From NCBI GenBank assembly GCA_902572675.1, contig CACGGY010000002.1, positions 1-46,979 on the forward strand: DNA of 46,979 nt. Direction: 5' to 3'. This document shows positions 41,507 to 46,979 of the stretch, piece by piece. The position numbers and the translations under genes are program-made. The notes beneath the pieces were generated by a model. It had not been told where the DNA came from. It worked only from the letters and a program-made list of their open reading frames with translations, and made no database searches. The stretch comes from an uncultured Prochlorococcus sp. Lineage in GTDB: Bacteria; Cyanobacteriota; Cyanobacteriia; PCC-6307; Cyanobiaceae. How positions within the stretch are numbered: the first letter of the stretch is position 1; each line of letters starts with the position of its first letter.

Positions 41507-41821
41507 GTGATTTCCTTGCTTGTGAACTCTCTTCAAATTTTAGACATTAGTTTAGGAATTTCTCTTTCATATCTAACTATAGTTTTTCTAATAAGATTAA
41601 TACTTACTTGGTACCCAAAAATTGATTTAAGTAAAGGTTTATGGTTATTAGTTTCAATACCATCAAGCTCTATTCTTAATTTAACAAGAAAACTAATTCC
41701 TCCTATTGGAGGCGTTGATGTTGGACCCGTAATTTGGATCGGATTTATAAGTTTTTTAAGAGAAATATTAGTCGGTCAGCAAGGGCTTATAAAACTTGCA
41801 TTGCATAAACATATTCCATAG
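41507..41821 (+). CDS. YggT family membrane protein
   Basis: A 104-residue protein with two hydrophobic regions, DISLGISLSYLTIVFLIRLIL in parts and the C-terminal GPVIWIGFISFLREIL. It has the conserved YggT motif LTWYPKID and the second element LTRKLIPPIGGVDVGP. YggT proteins (Ycf19-like in plastids) are implicated in membrane or division-related functions in photosynthetic organisms. The start is GTG at 41507; a possible ATG start is not available in frame. It is divergent from psbX and convergent with accC (18-base gap). Confidence 0.85.
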   Translation: MISLLVNSLQILDISLGISLSYLTIVFLIRLILTWYPKIDLSKGLWLLVSIPSSSILNLTRKLIPPIGGVDVGPVIWIGFISFLREILVGQQGLIKLALHKHIP

Positions 41822-41839
41822 AAATCTTTTAATTATTTC

Positions 41840-43189
41840 TCAGTAATTTGGCAATAATTCTTCTTCTACATATTTAGTATGTATCTTACCCTGCTTAAAT
41901 TTAGATTTATTCAGTAAGGTTAGATGAAAGTTAATTGTTGTAGGAATACCAGTCACTGCACATTCATTTAAAGCCCTATTCATACGTTTAATTGCAGTAT
42001 TACGATCCTTTCCCCAGACTATTAATTTACCAATTAAAGAGTCATAGAAAGGAGGTATTTCATAGCCGGTATAGACATGACTATCCACCCTTACACCAGG
42101 GCCACCAGGAGGAAGCCACCCAGTTATTTTTCCGGGTGATGGTCGGAAATTGTGAGAAGGATCTTCAGCATTGATTCTACATTCAATGGCATGACCATTT
42201 AAATGAATATCATCCTGATTAAATTCCAAGTTTGCACCGCTTGCGATTTTAATTTGCTCAGCTATTAAATCAACTCCTGTAACCATTTCAGTAACAGGAT
42301 GTTCAACTTGAATCCTAGTATTCATCTCCATAAAATAAAAATTATCATCATCATCAACTAAAAATTCAACTGTACCCGCCCCTTCGTAGCCGATACTTTT
42401 TGCAGCAGCAATGGCTGCGTTCCCCATTTTTTTTCTTAGCTCAGTATTAATTGCAGGACTAGGAGACTCCTCTAGTAACTTTTGATGTCTTCTTTGAACT
42501 GAACAATCTCGCTCTCCTAAATGAACAACATTACCGGCCCTATCGGCCAAAATTTGAATTTCTACATGTCTTGGCTTCTTTATGAATTTCTCCATATATA
42601 AACCATCATTACCAAAAGCTGCTTCTGCTTCGCCTTGGGCTGCTTTAAACATTTTTTCTAAATTATCAGAGTTTTCAACCAACCGCATACCTCTTCCACC
42701 TCCTCCAGCAGTGGCTTTAATAATTACCGGATAGCCAATATCATCAGCCAATTTATAAGCCTCATCAACATTTGATAACAAGCCTTTACTACCAGGTACT
42801 GTTGGAACTCCAACTGCTTCCATAGTTTCTTTAGCTGTAGATTTATCTCCCATAGATCTAATAGCTTTAGGAGATGGGCCAATAAAAACTATGCCGTGAT
42901 CATTACACATCTCAGCAAATTTATCATTTTCCGCAAGAAATCCATAACCAGGATGAATAGCATCAACTCCTCTCGATGTAGCAGCAGCAAGTATATTTGG
43001 AATATTTAAATAACTCTTATTACTTAATGAATCTCCTACGCAAACCGCCTCATCGGCAAGCTGAACATGCAATGCTTTTTTATCTACAGTGCTAAAAACT
43101 GCAACGGTTGCAATACCTAGTTCTCTACAACTTCTGACAATTCGTAAAGCTATTTCTCCACGATTAGCAATTAAAACTTTTTCAACCAT
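41840..43189 (-). CDS. accC: Biotin carboxylase subunit of acetyl-CoA carboxylase
   Basis: AccC carboxylates the biotin of AccB, the first step of fatty acid synthesis. The 449-residue protein has the N-terminal VLIANRGEIALRIVRSCREL, the ATP-grasp glycine loop TAGGGGRGMRLV, the carboxyphosphate region RDCSVQRRHQKLLEESPSP, the catalytic FMEMNTRIQVEHPVTEMVTG and the C-terminal GTVEFLVDDDDNFYFME. The order and length match the standalone AccC. accB is not adjacent. Its ATG start at 43189 is followed upstream by a gap of about 260 bases to the tRNA-Leu gene. Confidence 0.96.
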   Translation of the reverse strand: MVEKVLIANRGEIALRIVRSCRELGIATVAVFSTVDKKALHVQLADEAVCVGDSLSNKSYLNIPNILAAATSRGVDAIHPGYGFLAENDKFAEMCNDHGIVFIGPSPKAIRSMGDKSTAKETMEAVGVPTVPGSKGLLSNVDEAYKLADDIGYPVIIKATAGGGGRGMRLVENSDNLEKMFKAAQGEAEAAFGNDGLYMEKFIKKPRHVEIQILADRAGNVVHLGERDCSVQRRHQKLLEESPSPAINTELRKKMGNAAIAAAKSIGYEGAGTVEFLVDDDDNFYFMEMNTRIQVEHPVTEMVTGVDLIAEQIKIASGANLEFNQDDIHLNGHAIECRINAEDPSHNFRPSPGKITGWLPPGGPGVRVDSHVYTGYEIPPFYDSLIGKLIVWGKDRNTAIKRMNRALNECAVTGIPTTINFHLTLLNKSKFKQGKIHTKYVEEELLPNY

Positions 43190-43449
43190 TATGAAAATAA
43201 AATTGAAGAAATGAAATGACTTAAAATAAAAAATTATTTGCCAAAGTATTCAACAAAATTTTTTAGTGATCATAGGACATTTTTACAATACAACCTAAAA
43301 CGTTATATATGTAAAAATATTTGTTTTATGCAATAGAAAAATTATTCAACATATTAAAAAAAAACTCTTTTCGAACTACATGCTTAATTCAGCCAATAAT
43401 GTATGATATTTTTAAGGTTTAAGCATCCCTCGGCTGCTGAAAACCCTTT
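43190..43449. other. Intergenic gap (about 260 bases) holding divergent promoters
   Basis: No coding-like open frame or recognised RNA lies between accC and the tRNA-Leu gene. The sequence is AT-rich. Its last ~40 bases turn more G+C-rich (CATCCCTCGGCTGCTG at about 43424-43439), probably the immediate leader of the tRNA transcript. A TATGAT-like element at about 43402 could be its -10 box. The half nearer accC would hold the accC promoter. Confidence 0.3.
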
Positions 43450-43531
43450 GCGGACGTGGCGGAATTGGTAGACGCGCACGTCTAAGGAGCGTGTGGCTTC
43501 GGCCTTGCGAGTTCAAGTCTCGCCGTCCGCA
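43450..43531 (+). tRNA. trnL: tRNA-Leu, apparent anticodon AAG
   Basis: An 82-base class II tRNA. Acceptor stem GCGGACG pairs with CGTCCGC (43450-43456, 43524-43530), with discriminator A and no encoded CCA. The D-arm holds GCG...CGC with the AATTGGTAG loop. The anticodon stem CACGT/GCGTG encloses CTAAGGA, giving anticodon A34-A35-G36 after T33. The long variable arm TGGCTTCGGCCTT and the T-arm GCGAG-TTCAAGT-CTCGC fit leucine. An A34 leucine anticodon would normally be deaminated to inosine by TadA. The next gene starts 4 bases downstream. Confidence 0.95.
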
Positions 43532-43535
43532 TCAA

Positions 43536-44822
43536 ATGTATTCTGGTTTAACTGCAATGAAAAAAGAATCAGTTGCAGTCGTTATAATTTCCAATGGTCC
43601 TGGTGAATTAACTACATGGGTAAATCCTGTAGTGGATGAGCTAAACAAAATAAATAAATCACTATGTGATGAAGATAAACAAGATTTCACTCTTAGGTTA
43701 GTCCTTGTTCCTTGCCCAAATGCCACTGGTAAAGAATTTTTAGTTGCAAATTCATGGAATAAATTCGAATTAATTACAAAATCCAAAAGTTTTTGGAAAT
43801 TATTAATAAAGCCACATTCATTTGCTGATTGGCCAAAAAAAGGGATAGTTATTTTCCTTGGTGGGGATCAATTTTGGAGCATTTTATTAGCTAAAAGATT
43901 AGGTTATTTAAATATCACATATGCTGAATGGGTTTCACGATGGCCTAAATGGACCAATGAAATTGCTGCTATGAATGTAAAAGTAAAAGAGTTAATACCT
44001 AAAAAATATAAATATAAATGTAAAGTAATTGGGGATTTGATGGCAGATATCAAACTTAATAGCGAAATATCACTAAGAAATAAAGAAAAACACTACATTG
44101 CATTATTGCCTGGTTCTAAGAAAGCAAAGCTTTCAATTGGAATTCCTTTCTTCTTAGAAGTTGCAGATCATATAGCTAAAGAAAATCAAAATATAAATTT
44201 TATAATCCCCATTGCACCAACTACTGATAAAAGTGAATATTTATTTTTTCAAAGCAACAAAAATCCAATTGCTAAATATTACTCATCAAAAATCAAATCA
44301 ATTAAAAACTTCAAAGACTCTAGTTTTGATTATGTAATTGAAACATCGAAAAAAACAAAGATTTATCTAATCAAAAAACATCCTTGCTATGAAATATTAA
44401 AAGAATGTGATCTTGCAATTACAACTGTAGGAGCAAATACTGCAGAATTATCAGCAATTAGTCTTCCAATGTTAGTTGTTCTGCCAACTCAACATTTAAA
44501 TATGATGAACGCTTGGGATGGTATTTTTGGAGTAGTTGGAAAAATTTCATTCATAAATAGATTCCTAACTTTTATAATTAAAAATTTCTATTTTAAAAAA
44601 AAGAAGTTTTTTGCTTGGCCAAATATTAAAGCTAAAAGAATGATTGTCCCTGAAAGGATAGGTAATATTTCGACAATAAAAATTGCAAGAGAAGTATTAT
44701 TTCTTATTAAAAATAGAGATCAATTAAAAAGTATTAGGGATAATCTAAATAAAGAAAGAGGTGATAAAGGTGCTTCAAAAAAACTTGCTGCTATTATTAT
44801 TAATTTAATAAAAAAACTTTAG
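43536..44822 (+). CDS. LpxB-like glycosyltransferase (lipid-A-disaccharide-synthase-related)
   Basis: A 428-residue GT-B-fold protein related to lipid A disaccharide synthase, without a membrane anchor. Visible features are the N-terminal VVIISNGPGELTTWVNPV, the central KVIGDLMADIKL, IALLPGSKKAKLSIGIPFF and the C-terminal nucleotide-sugar region CDLAITTVGANTAELSAIS. The donor and acceptor are not determined, and this group in cyanobacteria is distinct from classical LpxB. The first ATG (43536) is 4 bases after the tRNA end; MKKESVAV at 43557 is an alternative start closer to the conserved fold. A longer upstream frame overlaps the tRNA and is not used. Confidence 0.85.
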   Translation: MYSGLTAMKKESVAVVIISNGPGELTTWVNPVVDELNKINKSLCDEDKQDFTLRLVLVPCPNATGKEFLVANSWNKFELITKSKSFWKLLIKPHSFADWPKKGIVIFLGGDQFWSILLAKRLGYLNITYAEWVSRWPKWTNEIAAMNVKVKELIPKKYKYKCKVIGDLMADIKLNSEISLRNKEKHYIALLPGSKKAKLSIGIPFFLEVADHIAKENQNINFIIPIAPTTDKSEYLFFQSNKNPIAKYYSSKIKSIKNFKDSSFDYVIETSKKTKIYLIKKHPCYEILKECDLAITTVGANTAELSAISLPMLVVLPTQHLNMMNAWDGIFGVVGKISFINRFLTFIIKNFYFKKKKFFAWPNIKAKRMIVPERIGNISTIKIAREVLFLIKNRDQLKSIRDNLNKERGDKGASKKLAAIIINLIKKL

Positions 44823-44825
44823 CAA

Positions 44826-45881
44826 TTACCAAGGATCATCAATTTCAAACTTTTCTGATTTTTTGTTATCTTGAACTAAATTTTGTTCGTTTAGTGGTTC
44901 AATATCTAAAGTTTCAGTTGCATTTTGAATTGGTCTTTTCGAAGCTAAATTAGTATTTGATTGTTTTTTTTGCTTTAAATCAATATTGTTTTTTTCATCT
45001 ATTTGATTAACACTATTTTGATTCTGGATCTGATCATAATCATCATTATCCATGTATAGCTTTTTTCTATTATTTATTTCTTCTTCAGAACCCTTTATTT
45101 CAACATATTCAAGTTCATCTTCATAATCATCTTCGTAATCATCTTCATAATCATCTCGTTCAACAACTTCTTCATATTCCTCGACCAAATTGTTTTGCTG
45201 TTCTGATTCAGAACCTGAAAGTAACTGATTCTCAACAGGTACAAGATTTGCTGAGTATCCATTTACTTCCCTTTCATCCCACGAAGAACCCCCGACTCCA
45301 AGTTTCTCTAGTAGTCCACTACTTAGTTGCTTCAATTTCTCTTCCGCACCTTCATAAACAATAATCCTATCGGTACCACTACTTACAATTTCCTCAACAG
45401 GTATTTCCCAAGTACTTAAAACTCCCTCGCCTAAAAGCGGAACACCAACAGCACCCATAACAAGAGATATCAAATCCCCAGTCTCAATATCAAAAGAAAA
45501 GCCAAGAACTCTTCCCAGCAGTTGTCCAGATTCTGTAATTACTTGACAATTAATTACCTTCCCATACCTTTCTGGAGAAAAACTTTCACTCAAAGAATCT
45601 AGGGAGTCAACTAATATGACATCTCCAACTTGCTTTATACTTTCTAAAGGCATCCATTTTGGCAAACCTGGTAAAAATCTTGTCAGTGGATTATCTCTTA
45701 GTCCCAAAGCGACCACCTCTCTTCTATCAATATCAACAACAACTTCGCCAACTACGCCTAGCCGTCTTCCAGTATCAGTAGTTATCACTTGTGTTCCCAT
45801 TAATTCTGACCTTAACCATAAACGTTCACTAGGAACCGAGTTAGGGAGATTCTTATTAGCAGATGTGTTAGACAAGCTCAT
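44826..45881 (-). CDS. PRC-barrel domain protein with acidic repeat tail
   Basis: A 351-residue protein with two PRC-barrel-like domains. The first is about residues 20-95 (LWLRSELMGTQVITTDTGRR, then LGVVGEVVVDIDRREVVALGL). The second is about residues 100-180 (VINCQVITESGQLLGRVLGF). The C-terminal half is polar and acidic, with the repeated DYED unit near residue 245 and glutamine/asparagine-rich segments. PRC-barrels occur in photosynthetic reaction-centre H subunits, RimM and stress proteins. The role here is unknown. It converges with the LpxB-like gene with a 3-base gap. Confidence 0.8.
   Translation of the reverse strand: MSLSNTSANKNLPNSVPSERLWLRSELMGTQVITTDTGRRLGVVGEVVVDIDRREVVALGLRDNPLTRFLPGLPKWMPLESIKQVGDVILVDSLDSLSESFSPERYGKVINCQVITESGQLLGRVLGFSFDIETGDLISLVMGAVGVPLLGEGVLSTWEIPVEEIVSSGTDRIIVYEGAEEKLKQLSSGLLEKLGVGGSSWDEREVNGYSANLVPVENQLLSGSESEQQNNLVEEYEEVVERDDYEDDYEDDYEDELEYVEIKGSEEEINNRKKLYMDNDDYDQIQNQNSVNQIDEKNNIDLKQKKQSNTNLASKRPIQNATETLDIEPLNEQNLVQDNKKSEKFEIDDPW
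45118..45153. repeat. 12-base tandem repeat (3 copies) inside the PRC-barrel gene
   Basis: Three near-identical 12-base units, TCTTCATAATCA, TCTTCGTAATCA and TCTTCATAATCA, lie at 45118-45129, 45130-45141 and 45142-45153. On the coding (minus) strand they specify repeats of the tetrapeptide DYED within the acidic tail. The units are identical except for one silent third-base change (GAA/GAG-type), and 12 bases keeps the reading frame. This is a slippage-prone tract that could vary in copy number between strains. Confidence 0.9.
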
Positions 45882-45926
45882 AAATTTCTTTTTATCATTC
45901 TGACGTATAAATTTAAAAAAGTGTGT

Positions 45927-46979
45927 TTATGCAGCATTTGGTAACCCAAGAACTTGGGTATTAGCACCTCTTGCTTGCGCAACCCCAATTGTTCGTTCAG
46001 ATGCACTAATCATAGGCCTTCTATGACTTACGACTATAAATTGAGCATTTGATGACTGATTTGATATTAGTTTTGACAACCTTTCAACATTAATACCATC
46101 TAAAAAACTATCAACCTCGTCTAATGCATAAAAAGGTGAAGGCTTGTACTTTTGCAAAGCAAATAAAAAACTTAAAGCAGTTAAAGATTTTTCACCACCT
46201 GACATAGACGCTAATCTTCTGACATTTTTTCCCTTGGGATGAGCCACTAAAGTTAATCCTCCTTCTAAAGGAGAATTAGGATTTTCAAGTTGAAGAAATC
46301 CATCTCCATCAGATAAATTTGCAAAAATTTCTCTAAAATGTCTATCAACTTCTGTAAATGCTTGCATGAAAGCTTCTTGACGCATCGTAGATACAGTTTC
46401 TATTCTCAGCAATAATTCAGATCTTTCATTAGATAAAATTTCTAATTTTTCTCGCAAACCATTTAATCTCTCAATTAATGCTTCTAGTTCATCAAGAGCT
46501 AACATATTGACAGGTTCTAAGCTTTCTAGTTTTGCATTTATAATCGAAATTTCTGATTGCAAAGATTCAAGACTCTTCCCTTCATATTCTCCAAACTCCG
46601 GGGAAGGATTAGGTAGATCTTTTTTATAATTTTCTAATTTTATTTTCTCGCTCCTCATCTCTTCTTTTAGGGAATGCATATCTCTTTCAAGATATTCAAG
46701 CTTTAACAGATAGTTATTATATTCTTGCCGTTTATTTGAAATTGAAGAGTTTAATTCATCTCTTTTCCTTCTCAATAAACCTAAATTCTTCTCTAGAGAA
46801 TTTTTTTGATTATCGAGATCTGAAAGCTCTTTTTTAAATTTATCTCTTTTTTCTATCCATTCACTATGAGCAATTGCGAGTTGTTTAATAGATTCCTGCA
46901 AGTTTTTTTCTTGTAATAAAGTAATTTTTAATGAATTATTGATACGCTCTTTATTTAAAGCAAATTGATTCTTTTTATC
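45927..46979 (-). CDS. smc: Chromosome segregation protein SMC (C-terminal part)
   Basis: The frame is open to the end of the window, so only the last ~350 residues are seen. The beginning is a long coiled coil (about residues 1-130 of the visible part; heptads of Leu/Glu/Lys). The C-terminal ATPase half follows: signature LASMSGGEKSLTALSFLFAL, Walker B PFYALDEVDSFLD and the D-loop IVVSHRRPMI. SMC compacts and segregates the chromosome. The gene is 45 bases upstream of the PRC-barrel gene on the same strand and ends at 45927. Confidence 0.95.
   Translation of the reverse strand, partial: DKKNQFALNKERINNSLKITLLQEKNLQESIKQLAIAHSEWIEKRDKFKKELSDLDNQKNSLEKNLGLLRRKRDELNSSISNKRQEYNNYLLKLEYLERDMHSLKEEMRSEKIKLENYKKDLPNPSPEFGEYEGKSLESLQSEISIINAKLESLEPVNMLALDELEALIERLNGLREKLEILSNERSELLLRIETVSTMRQEAFMQAFTEVDRHFREIFANLSDGDGFLQLENPNSPLEGGLTLVAHPKGKNVRRLASMSGGEKSLTALSFLFALQKYKPSPFYALDEVDSFLDGINVERLSKLISNQSSNAQFIVVSHRRPMISASERTIGVAQARGANTQVLGLPNAA

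Noticed and set aside
43491..43535. Start of the LpxB-like frame inside the tRNA
   Set aside because: The longer frame begins within tRNA-Leu. The translated part upstream of 43536 is tRNA sequence, and conserved GT-B residues begin after 43557.
1..46979. Mobile elements, CRISPR, prophage or genomic island
   Set aside because: No transposase, integrase, phage gene, direct-repeat array or att-like duplication next to the tRNA-Leu was found; gene order looks like conserved core genome.

Overview
The window looks like chromosomal DNA from a picocyanobacterium, most likely a high-light-adapted Prochlorococcus. The sequence is strongly AT-rich and gene-dense with very short intergenic gaps. It carries psbX, petL, two high-light-inducible (Hli) proteins, Ycf66, a sufBCDS operon and many short proteins of cyanobacterial type. 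No insertion sequence, phage gene, integrase, CRISPR array or rRNA was seen. It reads as conserved core genome, not as an island.

Layout. 1-13.9 kb: end of a DUF482 (FemAB/GNAT-like) gene, a DUF4346 protein, petL (30 aa), rimO, a VKOR-thioredoxin fusion, nadB with a DUF3120 membrane protein, then a + strand run of a PDZ/radical-SAM-like protein, a TolC-like channel, an inositol-phosphatase-family enzyme, a YihY/BrkB membrane protein and a zinc-ribbon membrane protein. Next come an Hli, two small conserved genes and a Deg/HtrA protease. 13.9-17.1 kb: small conserved genes, an ABC-F ATPase, a possible Nif11-like 76-aa protein and a ribbon-helix-helix regulator facing a divergent gene across a repeat-rich promoter gap. 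17.1-21.0 kb: an apparent SLC13-like transporter/ktrB/ktrA operon. 21.1-26.2 kb: type II NADH dehydrogenase, PAPS reductase cysH, type III pantothenate kinase coaX, peroxiredoxin Q, a decayed 4'-phosphopantetheinyl transferase gene, and rarA/mgsA. 26.2-29.8 kb: phosphoglucomutase, a 56-aa membrane protein, a DUF4912 protein and an unknown 117-aa gene. 29.9-34.6 kb: sufB-sufC-sufD-sufS. 34.6-41.8 kb: S9 peptidase-like protein, then def, a HIT protein, a 92-aa protein, an SbmA/BacA-like ABC exporter/permease and an Hli in one direction, then ycf66, psbX and a YggT protein. 41.8-47.0 kb: accC, tRNA-Leu, an LpxB-like glycosyltransferase, a PRC-barrel protein and the C-terminal part of SMC.

How the parts relate. 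Several genes serve photosynthesis and its protection (petL, psbX, two hli, ycf66, VKOR-Trx, Deg protease). Others serve sulfur and Fe-S metabolism (cysH, sufBCDS, rimO) or cofactor synthesis (nadB, coaX). The SLC13/Ktr operon points to Na+-linked ion homeostasis suited to seawater.

The most unusual item is the phosphopantetheinyl transferase at about 24.3-24.9 kb. Its catalytic motifs are still readable, but the reading frame holds seven stop codons in the conserved body and one frameshift. Cyanobacteria commonly depend on a single Sfp-type enzyme to activate acyl carrier protein, so its loss needs explaining. Other points of interest are a tRNA-Leu with an apparent AAG anticodon placed 4 nt before a coding start, and an unknown gene in the place that sufR occupies in some other cyanobacteria.
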